Part shown: positions 21,807-33,927 of the stretch, piece by piece
Layout of the letters: every line of letters starts with the position of its first letter
How positions within the stretch are numbered: the stretch's first letter is position 1
From: Paragyromitra xinjiangensis
Taxonomy: Eukaryota; Ascomycota; Pezizomycetes; Pezizales; Discinaceae
DNA: 64,000 bases
Direction of reading: 5' to 3'
Assembly (NCBI GenBank): GCA_038503065.1
Contig: JBCAMK010000010.1
Coordinates: 124,001-188,000 of the forward strand
Made by a program: the position numbers and the translations under genes
Notes under the pieces: generated by a model
Seen by the model: the letters and a program-made list of their open reading frames with translations, nothing else
What the model was told of the DNA's origin: nothing
Databases searched by the model: none

Positions 21807-24800
21807 TTAAACCCGAAACCCAAACCCCGCCGACTTCCTCGGCGCCCTAGCCCGCCTACCTGCCAACGCGTCCTTTACTTCTGGCTCTTCAGCCTCCGAA
21901 TCATCACTACTATCATCGGAGGATTCGTCCTCATCGTCCGAAGCCTCCGAAGCCTCCTCCTCGCGCACTGCTGGCTTCTTCCCTGCCTGGCTGTTGCTTA
22001 GCCCATTCGGGCCTTTTTGAGATGCCGTCGCCGCTCGAGTAGCTTGGTGGATATCTCTCACATCGGGAATAGGATCCATTTCCATATCCGTGAGGCTCTT
22101 GTACCTCTGGCTGCCGCTGACACTGCCCGGCTGTGAAAGGGACTGTGATGAGGCTGTTGAAAAGTGGCTCTTCGTTCGGGGCGCGGTTTTAATTGCTGAA
22201 GGCGTAGGCTTCTCATCTTCGGATTCGGACCCAGTTTCTGATTCGGATCCAGTTTCCGACTCCGTTCCTGTGTCTGTGCTGGAACCACTATCGTCTTCAG
22301 GGGATTTCTGAGCTGATGTTGGAAGAGACGATGATGGAACTTCCTCTTCTTCCGGGGAACTGTCTTCTGACTCTTCATATCGTGTGACAGCTGTTTTAGC
22401 CTTAACCCTTGTAACTAGACTTGGCTTTGAAACAGCGACTGATGACGAGGAAGGTAGCGGTTTCTGTTTCGACGGCTGGCTCAGAGGGGGGGCGTCTGTC
22501 ATTTCCACATCTTTAGATGTGTTCGGAAGAGCTTTTGCGATCCTGCCGCTAGGCGTTGGTGTAGCCAAGGCAGCTTTTGTCGTAGAATCAACTGATTCAG
22601 ACTCTGATTCAGACCCACTCTCTGATTCCGAACCTGACTCCGAATCCGACTCCGAACCCGACTCTGACTCCGACTCCGATCCTGGTTCGGCTGCTTTCTT
22701 GGGCTCAGGTTTATTGGCAGGTACCGTCTTTCCATTCACTACTTTCCGATCGACAAGCTTGTTCGCTGGCACTGACTCTGTTGGGGATGATTTCTTCCTT
22801 TTTATATTAGCTTCCTGAGAACCCGAACCACCTACAACCTTCGCCCTTTCCTCCGCAGCAGCTTTAGTAGTTGTAGCTACTTTCTCGACCCCATTTGTAG
22901 GAGGCGGCACTGACGCCGCCCTATTTTTCGCAGGAATATTCACCCAGTCCGGAGTCGCCGACAACGATGACGGCTGGCTGGCAGACTTTAGGACAAATCC
23001 TGGAGGCAAAATTGGTGTTTGCTTCACAGGCCGTGGTGCTATAGGCGTAGGCGAGGAGGCGGGTGGTGCGGAGGAAGTAGGATTTTCGTCGGCAAAGGAA
23101 ACACGAGGTGGCTTTTTCGCCGTGAGGCTCCCGACGCCCTTGCGCTTAAGGGCGGAATTGAGAGCTGGGGCGAGGGGGCTGTCGCTTTCGTTTGAGCTGC
23201 TTTGCGGTTCTTTTTCCTGGGATTCCTTCTGCCGTTCACTCGCTTTCAGTGATGCTTTCTCCTTGCGATCTTTCTTCGCTTGCTCCTGGGCTTCTTTCCT
23301 TTCACGGGCTTTGCGCTCTTTCTCCTCTTGAAGGATCCGCTTTTTTTCTTCTCGTTCGGCCTTCTGTCGTTCTACCCTCTCCTTTCTCTCAAGTTCCTTC
23401 TTCTCCTTCGCTTCTTTAGCTTCCTTGGCTTTTGCTTCCCGCTCAGCTTTCAACTCAGCCATCGTTCTCTTGTGGGGTGGCTTCTTTGAATCAGCTTTCT
23501 TCTCCTGAGTAGACTTCTCGTGAGCAGCCTTCTCGGCTTCTTCGAGTGCAAGCTTTTCCTGAGCAATCTTCTTCCGTTCTTTTTCTTCTTGGGCCAATCG
23601 CTCAGCTTCCTCAAGGGCCTGTCTTTCCACAGCAGCCCTTTCTAGCTCAGCCTTCTCATGCGCCAGCTTCTCCCTTTCCTTCTCCTCTCTCGCCTCCTTA
23701 GCTTTTGCTTCCTTTTCGGCCTTAAGCAACGCTGCTCTCGCCCTCCTCTGATCTGCCTTTTCCTGGGCCGCTTTCTTCCGGTCGGCTTCCTCGGATGCCA
23801 GTTTCTCCTGAGCAGCTTTTTCCTGGGCCGCCTTCTCTTGAGCAACCCTTTCTCGCTCCGCTTCCTCCAAAGCAAGCTTCTCCCTCGCAATCTCCTCCTG
23901 CTTTAAACGTTCCTGCTCCAATCTTTCATTCTCAAGTCGCTCCCGTTCAACCCTCTCCCGCTCAATCCTATCCCGTTGCTCGGCGGCTTTTGCAGCTCTC
24001 TCACGAGCTTCTCTAGATTCGCGCTCGTGGGCTTCTCGCTCCTCCCGCTCCCTAGCTTCTTGTTGCTCCCTTTTTGCTTGTGCCTCTGATTCACTGGCCT
24101 GGGCTTCAGCTTCACGTTTTTCAGCTTGCTTTCGCTCCTCGGCCTCGCGAACTAGTTTTTCACGTTCTTGTTCCTCTTGCTCTTTCTCCAACCTGCGCGC
24201 AGCTTGGGCTTGAGAGGACTCGTCGTCTGCTTCGGAGGAGGCTACCTCTGAAACAACGCTAGATCTACTCTTGCTGCGTCGTCTTCGCGAGGAGCTGTGT
24301 TTATTCCGTTTCGAGGCGTTGATATCCTCCTCGCTAGAAGCGGGAACGCTATAAACGTTATGCCGTGAGATAAGGGATCCGTTTACTACTCTAGGTGTCG
24401 AGTGAGAGCGAGATCGTTCCGGAGACTCATGGCTTTGCCGGCGTCGTGACGAGGGGTTGACACGTTGTCCTTGGTGAGATCCCCCACAAGTTGCGAATAG
24501 TGAGGCGTGAGGTAATCCATTCACCCTCGGGGATGAAGTTTGTTTGGCCAGTTCCGCCATTTTCAAAAACGGTGATGACGCAGGGACCTCTTCTTTAATT
24601 TCGGTAAACAGATTACCCTGTCTCTGAGTAACGGTTGCCTTTGTAACGTGAACCGATGGGCTTCGGGGGACTAGAGAAGAAGCAGGAAGAGTAGATTCAA
24701 CTTCAGGGCTGTGATGGCCTAATGATGGACTAACCCGACCCTCAGGATCACCCATCACACTATCCTTGAAAAACTGGTTATCGTCACCCTCCTGCTCTTC

Positions 24801-25463
24801 TTCTTCGCCAGATGAGCCGGCTTGGGTCGTGCCATTTCTTTCGTTCCAATGTCTCACATTGGTATCCCCAGCCAGTTCCTCCCTCTCATCCATAGAATCC
24901 ATCACCATATACTCATCCATCCTTGGCCGTTTAGTCCTCCCCCCATCAAATGAATTTGATTTCGCCTGTCTTGGTACTGGTGCTGGCAATGCATCACTTT
25001 CATGACTTTCTTCCCTCAAATCTTCAAGTGCAGGCCGTTTCCTCCTCACGCCCTTAGCGAACAGCTGTGGTCGAAGCCCTGATTCAGGTGGGAGCGAAGA
25101 CTCGCGAAGCGACGAGGCTTGTACTACGCGAACGATAGAATTAAGATTGTCATTGGCCTTATCGGAGAAGACATCAGAAACGGTGTAACAAAGATCTAAG
25201 TCATTCCCGTTTGAGTCTTGAAGTTTATCAATCCTGAGGGGTCTGCATTTGACGTCAGCGACCACTTTTCTCTAGAGTGTTGCCCAGACGCGGATTAGAG
25301 ATCAGACTCACGGTCTGTGTGGGTATAGCCTTTTGTAGCGATTGGATATGGAGATGCTGAGGTCTTCGAGCGAAAGAGCTGGTGACGCGACTTCAAGGAA
25401 GGTGCAGAGGGCTGGGGCCGTCGGCACGGCGTGAGACGGGACGACGTGTACTTGAAGACGCAT
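21807..25463 (-). CDS. Net1/Dnt1-like nucleolar protein, two exons, 1,195 residues
   Basis: Exon 1 is 25463-25312 and exon 2 is 25242-21807, separated by a 69-bp GTGAGT...CAG intron. The Met at 25265 that opens the long frame is inside this intron, so translation should start at 25463 (MRLQVHVVPSHAV). Residues 1-95 match the layout of the fungal Dnt1/Net1 N-terminal domain: a YKRLYP turn, then RIDKLQDSNGNDLD, YTVSDVF and IVRVV. Net1 and Dnt1 tether Cdc14-type phosphatase and act in rDNA silencing in the nucleolus. Residues about 400-730 are a Lys/Glu/Arg-rich coiled coil. Two Ser/Glu/Asp tracts follow near residues 905-935 and 1030-1060, typical of nucleolar proteins. The C-terminus is basic (GRRARAPRKSAGFGFRV). 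Function is inferred from the N-terminal domain. Confidence 0.82.
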
Positions 25464-25875
25464 GGCTAGTTTATTTATTGTGGAATTGGCATTGGAGTGG
25501 GTGGTGGGGGATGGCTTTTTTGGAGGGGGTTGATTGATGTTGCAATAAAGGAAGAAATGCCTGGGGTCTGACGCGCAGAAAATTATTTTGTTGGCTGGCG
25601 TTCCGCGATGTTAGCGGGGATCAGATAAGATCCTGCTGCAGGATCTAATCAGATTGGTACACCAAGAACGGCCAGGGTTAGGATTTTCAAGCAAGAAAGT
25701 AAAATAGGCCCTTAGAATACATACATGTATGCTTTACCATTAGAGCACGGAAGCAAGGGTTGAATTTGGTCAGTCGATTTGCGCTGCTGCGAGGTGAATC
25801 AAAAACTATTCTCACCAAAAAATGCCCAGGCATTTTCAGGTACTTAGGGTGGAGCCGGGTCTCTACAAGGTGCGG
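25464..25875. other. Promoter-side region of the Net1-like gene
   Basis: No gene is seen. GGTGGGGGATGG-type G-rich sequence lies at 25500-25520, and a CTGCAGGATC/GATCCTGC palindrome near 25630. A short TACATGTATG motif occurs at about 25720. Confidence 0.4.
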
Positions 25876-26690
25876 GAATGCATCAATTTCCGCATTTCCC
25901 ATACAAATCGGCTTGCAAAAGGCACAAAATGATGCATTAACATAGGACGTTATTTGTAAATGCATCACCTGATGCATTTGCTGATGCATTAACAGGGAAG
26001 TTTACCTGTAAATGTATCACCTGTTGTGGTAAATCATCGGTAAAGTTGTGTGGAAAGAGATAAGAAAGTTGTATCTAGTAAAGTTGTAGGGAAAGGCATC
26101 AAGAAAGGTGTAATTAGGAAAGTCGTTGGTAAAGTCATCAGCAAAGTCGTCAGTAATGTCGTCAATAAAAGTTTAATTTAACTTTTCCGCAAAAAATACA
26201 GTACAAGTAATCAATTGATAGTAATTGAATATATGAACTGATAGCTTAAGGGATAAGGAGTATGGAAGTGGTGCAGAACAGCTGGGGTTCAACCCCTGGT
26301 AAAAACCGTTTGCCAGTAGGTGTATGCCCACCTTTTCTTTTACCAAAAATGGGAAAGTTGTCGGGAGAGTTGTCCAGGAATTGCATCAATTGATGCATTT
26401 CAGGATGCATTCCCCCCATACAAAATTGATGCATTCTAGGATGCATTCTGGGATGCATTCTGGGATGCATTTCCCCAGCAAAATTTTGATGCATTCCCCA
26501 ATAGAAAATATTTACACCTTTGCCAAACAAATTTAGCTGGTAGATTACACCTTCAAATGCACCTTTCCAAACAAGTTTCCCATACAAATAATGATGCATT
26601 TCTTGATGCATTTACTGATGCATTCCCATACCTTGTAGAGGGTACAAAGGTAACAGCCTTACTTGGTCATCTGGCTGATGCATACACGTT
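25876..26690. repeat. Field of about 16 dispersed GATGCAT motifs
   Basis: GATGCAT or its complement occurs about 16 times. Dense groups lie at 25961-25990, at 26392-26490 (including units of GGATGCATTCT in near-tandem) and at 26590-26630, and the motifs are often followed by TT. Between the groups (26031-26170) a second motif, AAAGTYGT, repeats with variable spacing. Phrases such as CCCATACAAA also recur (near 25898, 26416 and 26579). Every open frame in the region is Met-His-rich purely because of the motif. It is not a simple satellite; I see no terminal repeats delimiting it. Confidence 0.75.
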
Positions 26691-27180
26691 TCCACTTATC
26701 GAAACCGCATGCAGTTTTCTTTTATACATGTACATGTAGTTACACGCAAGCAAGCTTAAATCATACTAACCAGAAGGGTAAAAATGATACTTTCTTAGCA
26801 TCCTAGTGCTAACTGAGTACAGTCATACTCCCTACCCTTGGACGAATGATTGGCTGGAAGCTCTTACCAGCAGATCAATATGGAATATATTGGGCTGTCG
26901 CCAAGTAATAACGGCGATTACAGCTATTACTTGACCATTTTTTTAGGGCGAAAAGTAATATCTATTGGATACATATCGAGGCTGAACTAGAACCTTCTAA
27001 AATTGTTTTCAGATGTGCATCAACCCGATCTATACGAACACTTATGAACTATTAATTGTGCCCATCAATAATAAACTCGTCGAGATAGAAGGATTCATTT
27101 CGTAATTAACGTAACATCACAACGTTCAGCAGCCTTCCCCAAAAACAGCCCGAACCAACCATACACATATCCCAGGAGAT
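26691..27180. other. Intergenic region, nothing supported
   Basis: No gene or clear repeat is seen. A TACATGTACATGTA palindrome lies near 26725. Confidence 0.4.
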
Positions 27181-27890
27181 TTACGGGCCAACATAAAAAA
27201 TAATAACCCCCCGAAATTCTTGATCAACTTGGTGAGCATTACTGATTGCCTTTGATTGCTCGCTAAGATCCCGTATTCTGAGGATAATCGCAGCGATAAG
27301 TCTATCGAAAGCCAACTGAAGATTACGGAGAAGAGTAGCGATATCCCCGCCATGTGAGGGGGAAAGCCCACTCTGCCTCACGAAGATGTCAATAAGCGCT
27401 CTCACGGCATCGAACAGCTATTATAACTGTTGTATTAGCCTGTGTTATGCAGTAGTATAAGTGCAGCCACCGAGGGAACCCACCTCGGTAACAGAGTTAC
27501 TGATATTCGCAGCACGCGTATCAGTGTAAACCGCAGCTTCACGAGAGTTAGAATTTTTTAACAAAAGTTAGAGTTGAAATTCTGCCTATTGGTAACTCAC
27601 TGGAATTCGCAATGGCCCATCCAGCATCAAAGCTCGAGGAAATATTCGCCACACCTGACTCAAGTTGCTAGGGGCATATATATTAGTGGCTATGTATTTT
27701 TGCTAGAAAAAAATTAGGTGCTAACCTTGAAAACGGAGGGATCATTAACTTTGTAAGTTTCAATGATTTGCGCGAAGACTGAAATCTCTATAGTAGCTTT
27801 ATTGATTTGCCTATCCAAATCAACGTCTGTAGTGGCTTGCACAATACCAAGAGTGACGGCAACAATAGTAAGGAAGCCGAAGAAACGCAT
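27181..27890 (-). CDS. Small secreted protein, HsbA-like, four exons
   Basis: Exons 27890-27726, 27667-27601, 27536-27484 and 27417-27181 join in phase to 173 codons; introns are 58, 64 and 66 bp. The protein starts MRFFGFLTIVAVTLGIVQA, a clear signal peptide with likely cleavage after QA. The mature part is all-helical and cysteine-free, with repeated heptad-like segments (INKATIEISVFAQIIE, ISNSVTELFDAVRALIDIF, LLRNLQLAFDRLIAAI). This is the architecture of fungal hydrophobic surface-binding protein A/cell-wall galactomannoprotein relatives, which are secreted helical proteins of about 180 residues. The first intron has a less usual GTTAGC donor. The family call is by architecture only. The gene is hidden in single-frame views because no exon exceeds 80 codons. 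Confidence 0.65.
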
Positions 27891-29890
27891 ATTGAAAGAC
27901 TAGTCAGAGGCTTAAGCTTAAACTGAAGGGCCACCTGGATTTTGAAGGGATGAAGATGAGAAATTCTTACCTGTCACAAAATGGAGTCCCAACTGATAGA
28001 AAGAACGGAGGCAGACACTGTCGATTTTATACCACAAAAATTTCACTATTTACCACCAGCGAGATATCACAAGAAGCCTTTATAGAAGAAAGCCAAGCTA
28101 GCATCAGGTTGAAATCCCATGATTCTGTTTTTGTCACTAAATTCCCTCACCAACTGCAGTCTAATACCAACTCGCATGATGAAGTTCAGCCTATCGATAT
28201 ATCATGTCTTAGACCTTCCAAAAAGCAGTTCACTGTATTTTACAGCAGATCCTCATAGCTATATCGCAGCTGCTGCAATGTTCCGATTTTCCAAGACGCA
28301 ATCCACGGTCGAGACCCTAGATCTTCAAATCTCGCCACTCCATATATTAGCACTATAACATCAAGGTACTTTGTGCTCTAGAATCACTATGTATATATGA
28401 CGCGGAGGGAAAAGAGCTCCGAACAAAGTCCTACCCCACCTAATGGAGGACGGCTTTTCGCAGAAGGTTAGGCAATACAGATAGTCGAGACACCTCCCCT
28501 AGGCTATTGCGAATGAATGCTTCCCGTGTCCCCAACTTTACATGTTCGTATTGCCAAGATGCCAATCACTCACGCGACCACGCGCCTTTGTGGTTAAAAT
28601 ATCAATGACGAGTCACCCCGGGACCCTATGTCTTAAAAAAATCCCATCCAAACCAGAAAGACCCTTATACAATCTAACAAGATACTCTTATATACCCTAG
28701 TCAATCATATAGTATCCCTGCTTTATAGAGCGACCGGCTGAGCCTCCCACGAATCGGCCTGTTAACTCTCAAGCCCGAACACCACATAGTCTACCCGCAA
28801 AATAACACCTAAAACTAGCTAGTTTTCAAAGAAAAAACCACTTCAAGCAAACAAAAAGTAGGACCGGAAGCAGCAGTATAGTTGGCAGTGATCCCGAACA
28901 GCAGTATAACACCGGAATTAGAAACGGTGGTATATTAACGTAATTAACCAGCAACAGTCATAAACGGCGGGGTCTCGCAGGAAGATTGGTAGCCAATTTA
29001 AAGAGCAATATATATTATAGTTGAAAGTTATTCGCAACTGCTGATAGAGTAAATGTAGCAAAGGAAAATACTATGATCAAAGATAAGTGAACAAGTTTCA
29101 GCATGCGCAGATCTAGAGGCAATATAACGAATTCCTACAAATATAGTACTTTGTACTTGCTCAATTAACTGAAGACACTGCCAGTTGGGTACACGAAGTA
29201 ATACCTTAATTATATACTTAGGCCAAAGTCGACGACGAGTTAAGATATTGGAACTTACTAGCGCCCTACAGACCTAAGCTATCATACATGTAGGACTACA
29301 TCGTTGTTATTAATTTGTTTGCTACATTTCTAGGCCACGAATTTGTGGGTTAATGCATCAATCTACGCTTCCTCCATACAGACTTTTGAGGAACGGTATC
29401 ACCTGATGCCTCCCCTACAACTACACCCACTGCAGACTCGAGAAAGGCTGGGACGCCGTATTCTAAGAACTCTACAATAAACCAAGAAATACCAACCAAA
29501 TTGCAAAAACGCGACCGGTCGAGATTATACTACATTTAAGAGACTCCCTACATGCCGAAGGTGTGTTTCAGCAGGCCGAAGTTCTCATAGTAGCTATAAC
29601 ATTCGGCTTAGGTACACCCTGCTTACAAAAATTGTGCTCAGACTCTAGCTTATAGTTCTGAGGAAGTAAGTTTACTCTCCCGTAGCCACGGGGCCCATAC
29701 TGTACAGCATCGCTAACCCACTCATAAACACCTATAACAAAAGCGAATATCAATATATACATAGAGGCCTAAAACAGCCCCGAGGCTAAAAGATACATGT
29801 AAGTTTGCTCAGGGCCTTAGGTTCCTATTATCTTCTTTATATTTCTTAGAGAATTATTCCCAAGCCAAACTCGAGCACCCCAGAGCACCA
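27891..29890. other. Intergenic region of about 2 kb, nothing supported
   Basis: Frames at 27950-28258 (plus) and 29568-29762 (minus) lack protein-like character. Sequence composition is ordinary for the window and I found no hairpin element above about 20 bp. Confidence 0.4.
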
Positions 29891-32132
29891 CTACTCTACC
29901 TCAACCGTACTACCCTCCAAAACTTTTAGCTTATCCAGTGCAGCCTCAACATCTTTCTCCACGGTTACAAAATCACTCTCGATAAGACTGATACGTTTTT
30001 GAAGATCCTCGCTTGCTTTCTGGTCTGCGCTAATCTTCTCCTTCTGTAGGGAAGCACGTGCCTCCCTCCCACCTTCAGCTAACTCAGCTTCTGCAAGTGC
30101 CACTTCTTTTATCCCCTCGTTTACTAGCAATGAACCTTGATAATATATCATAAAGAATCTGATAGCTCTTTCTTTGAGCTCTCCTAGGATTTTGTGGTCA
30201 TGGGTGATCTCGCGCCTCAATAAGACTAGATCAGACGATGGTGAGGAGAGTCTGGCGGAAAGACTATTCACCATCATTGTTAATTCGTCGGTGTATGTGA
30301 GTTCTTCGCCAAGGCCCCTCTTTATTCCTTCGCCTTTAATAACACCCATGAGCCCTTGAGTGCGCTGGAACTTCTGCTGCGCAAATTTAAGGATACTGTA
30401 CGTATCTCTATCATTAGCATAGTCAAAGAAAACAGTATCACTACCTTTTATACCTAGGGAATCGAGAACAATAAGTTCGGGGATGCATACGTCTTCTTTT
30501 CGTTATCCTTGAATTGCTTATCCATGATCTTCATCTTCCTGAAATCATTTCTCGCATATAACAATCGATCCACCATGCTCTTCTGCCTATGATCCCTCTC
30601 CAAAGTTACTGCCAGTACCTTTTCATATCTTCTCTCCACATGATTCTTCAACTCCAACAACGCCTCCAGCATCTCTGCCAGCTCCAAACCACCTGTTTTC
30701 AGCCATCTGTTCTTTCCCGCAACCGCATCCGGGGCACCCTTCACAATATCGAGATATTCGCCCATCAACTCTTCAATCTCCTTCTGCAGTCGCTCATTCA
30801 CCTTTTCGAAAACCTCATTACAATAATTCCGATACTCCGTCTCTTCCTCTCTAGCCTTCCTATCTACCTCATTTGCTTTGAATTCGTTGTCCATATCTTT
30901 AAGTTCCCCGTAACGAATCTGCTGAGTTTCATACAACCCCTCTGTATCCCTCCCGTGCTTCTCTGCCCGAATCCCCCGTTCTTTATCCAGTTGAAGCCAT
31001 CGTTTCTTTGCTGATTCGTTATAGAGTCGATTGATCTCACTAATAAAACCGAAATCTTCATCTAGTTTTTCAATCGTCCTTTGAACATCCTCCGGCGCCT
31101 TCGGCGACTGGGACTGCCGAGATTCGATCTCAGACAAAGGTGACAAAGGAGCTGTTACTCGTGTACGCAAGGGTAACTCGGGCTGTGAGAAACGTCTCCC
31201 GTTGGCAGCCACCATGAGAGATTGTTGAGCCCTTCCAGGATCAAGAGCCGAAACAGGTGAGGTAGGGAGTGACTCTGGCGTGCGACGGTAGGGAATCGCA
31301 CCGAGGCTCCTGGAATCTTCAAATTACCCTGTGTACCAGCTAGGGATTCAAGGGGGTAATACTGTTTTCGCCTTTTCCCTCCCTCGGGTCGTTGCTTTGC
31401 TTTCTGAACTAGACCGTCCTGTCCTGACTCTTCTACAATTCCATCCAGTCCGCCCTGCGGGTTTGGCGACGCTGACCTTGAAGTTGAGCAGAGCCGTATA
31501 GAAGCGTTGCTGAGATATCTCTGTAGGAGGACCTTGTCCCGGCTCACGGTATCGGTATCGTCGTCTCCATTTTTCGTCAGCATGTCGCTAATCCCTTTTA
31601 CAGTTTCCTCGATCCTATCTGCCGTATCCTTCACTGATAAAGCCTCAGTACTATAAATCATCAGCATTGTACTCCAAGATGAGTTATTGCTCACTCACTG
31701 TGTAGATAATAACAAGGTGATTGTCAACGTTGCTTTATGCGCTTCCAATTGCGCCCTCAACAACCTAACCTCCCTCTCCTGTAGTGCCCAACTCCACACC
31801 TTCCATTTCTTACTCAAGTATCTAGCTCCCCTCTGGACCTCGTGTGCCTTAACTAAAACATGCAGCTGCTCGAGCTTAGCCTCGCAACTGATCAAGACAT
31901 TTCGAAGGTCCACTGATAGCCCTTGATGGTTGTGGAGTCCACCATTTTTCGTGAAAGTCGCCCTAAGTTGCTTAAGAACAGAGCAGAGCCCAGTAACCTC
32001 ATGAACCAAGTCCCGAACGTCGCTGGAGGCAGATTTAACGTTCTCGATGAACTGGTAGAGCTGTATTGAAACCTGTGAACCAAGGGCGATAATGCCAGCT
32101 ATTGAAGACGCGATTGAAAGTCCGTCAGCCAT
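29891..32132 (-). CDS. Coiled-coil protein with fungal STAND-type N-terminal domain, four exons
   Basis: Exons 32132-31699, 31650-31328, 31274-30491 and 30440-29891 join with consistent phases to 696 codons; introns are 48, 53 and 50 bp. The start at 32132 gives MADGLSIASSIAGIIALG, the hallmark opening of the helical N-terminal domain found on many fungal STAND/NLR-like proteins. Residues about 30-140 continue as amphipathic helices (FIENVKSASSDVRDLVHEV, LVKAHEVQ). No nucleotide-binding motif or repeat domain follows. The protein continues with a Ser/Pro-rich linker (residues about 175-290) and then long coiled coils to the end (FEKVNERLQKEIEELMGEY, EDLQKRISLIESDFVTVEKD). It may be a signalling-domain-only adaptor. 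The second intron has alternative donors (GTACAC or GTAATT) that give the same phase, so that junction is less certain. Confidence 0.7.
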
Positions 32133-32978
32133 GTTGTTGACAGCACGATAACAAGGTGTTCTGTTGAAAGTTAAAGCCCACCCAAGCTCATTCACCCCCG
32201 CGCTTACGCTGCATAAGAGTAAAAATCTTTACCCAACCCGGCAAGATGAGTTCGCCAATAAATAAGAAGAGTGTGGCTGCATGGGGTGCGGCACTGACGT
32301 GGATTCCTGGCGAAATGAGTCAAACTAGATAGCACTTGGGCCGGGCGTCTAAAACCGATCCCCGCAACCACCGAATCCCCCCCAAGAATCCCGATCGGAA
32401 TATATATGAGTCCTTTAACCTGTTTTGGGAGACAATCGGTTTCGAAGACCCCAAGAGAGAAATTTTTAATTGGTTCTTGAACAAAGTGTGTCTGTATATA
32501 TAAGACCCCTTGTACAAAACCCGGTGAACTACACTTCACTTTGGGATAAACTGAGTGATATCCCATGACCATAAATGTTGCAAATCGCAACCTTGGACCA
32601 ATATCCTGCAGTTTTCGTCAAATTCGGGAGCAATACACCATGCAGAGGGCCATACGTAAGGAGCGCCTTCAAGTGACCGATACCATACCAAAAGGCTCAA
32701 TTTACCGCGCTCGGCATCCTCAAGAGCAATATACCAAACTAGCCTAGGACTTCCGGTCCGGGTCGGGTTTCGCTCGGAGTTGCGGTTGCAAATTGCGACC
32801 AATTACGTGAATGCAATGGCCACCCGCGTCCCGCATCTATAATCCCACAGCAACCGGCGACAACGGGCGGAACTTTTCCTCCAAAAGAGTAATTGACCTA
32901 ATCAACCCCAATATAAATCCACCGGTAGCTGCGCCGAGGTAATGGCGTTTTCAAACCCATATGCCAAGGCGATACAAT
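32133..32978. other. Intergenic region, nothing supported
   Basis: Contains an imperfect direct repeat of TTGCAAATCGCAACC (near 32579) and TTGCAAATTGCGACC (near 32787). No gene is supported. Confidence 0.4.
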
Positions 32979-33241
32979 TACCGTTGTATTTTGCGGTTAA
33001 GCCTCGAGGCGTAATGCAGAGTGGAGAGAGAAAAGCCTGTGGGAAAGGTCTTAGATTCCGATTTTTAGCCAATGGAGGGAGTCAATTTACTGTAGGGTTA
33101 GGGACCGTCACCTATGGTATGAGTGCAACCTGTTCGCACCAGTCAAAAGCGTAGCGGAGACACCCGAGACAACTTTCCTGCAGGCTTTTCTCTCTCCATT
33201 CTGCATTACATCTCAAGGCTTAACCGCGAAATACAACGGTA
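32979..33241. mobile_element. MITE-like element, TACCGTTGTA family, copy 1
   Basis: Inverted ends start TACCGTTGTATTTTGCGGTT and continue for about 60 bp through GCCTCGAGGC-like and GGAGAGAGAAAAG blocks. The unit is 263 bp without coding capacity. A sister copy lies 430 bp away at 33673-33927. Confidence 0.82.
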
Positions 33242-33672
33242 CTCGCTTCTGGACCCCGCGCCGCAAGATTTTCAACGCATAGAGTACTGCCAAGTAGATC
33301 GTCTGCAGTTGAATGTGCCTCTAAAAACGCCATCAGAGACATCTGCCGAGCTTGTGCTTGTGCCTAACCCCCACAGACTTCGAAGCTTCCCTAAATATTT
33401 CCCCATAACTAAAACCCCCCTGGGTAGCCAGAAATACTGCTAAATTTGCAGACAAGAATAAAGGATAGCGGTGATTACACAGATCTCGGGTCTCCCGGGT
33501 CTCAGTGGCAGGGATGCATCCAAGGATCTCCGTTCTCATCATCGGCTTCGCCGTTTTGCATGGGGCTAGGCATGAGGCTATTCTCAACGCCCACATTAAT
33601 CCTACTTAAAATCAGTGGGCAACTTCGCTTACTAAACTCCGGCAACAATTCCTAAATGAGCGATACATTAGG

Positions 33673-33927
33673 TACCGTAGTATCTCGCGATTAGGCCTCG
33701 AGGCCTAATGTAAAGTGGAGAGAGAAAAGTCCGCATGAAAGATGTTTCGGATGGCTTCACCCGAGCTTTTGATTGGTACACTTGACTCAACCTAGGAGTA
33801 ACCCTAGAATCAGTGGACATTGGCTTTTGCTATTGGCCAAACACCAAGAATCTGAGACCTTTCATGCGGACTTTCCCCTCTCCACTCTAGATTAGGCCTC
33901 GAGGCCTAACCGCGAAATACTACGGTA
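33673..33927. mobile_element. MITE-like element, TACCGTAGTA family, copy 2
   Basis: Ends start TACCGTAGTATYTCGCGRTT and share the self-complementary GGCCTCGAGGCC core and GTGGAGAGAGAAAAGTCC with the copy at 32979-33241. The unit is 255 bp; arms are about 65 bp. No coding frame is present. Confidence 0.82.

Noticed and set aside
22384..22818. Plus-strand Asp/Ser-rich ORF
   Set aside because: It is the complement of the Ser/Glu tract of the Net1-like gene; the repeated SDSD pattern is a mirror of that tract.
26246..26611. Met-His repeat protein (MHPRMHP)
   Set aside because: The pattern is produced by the GATGCAT motif itself in every frame; there is no start context or splice structure.
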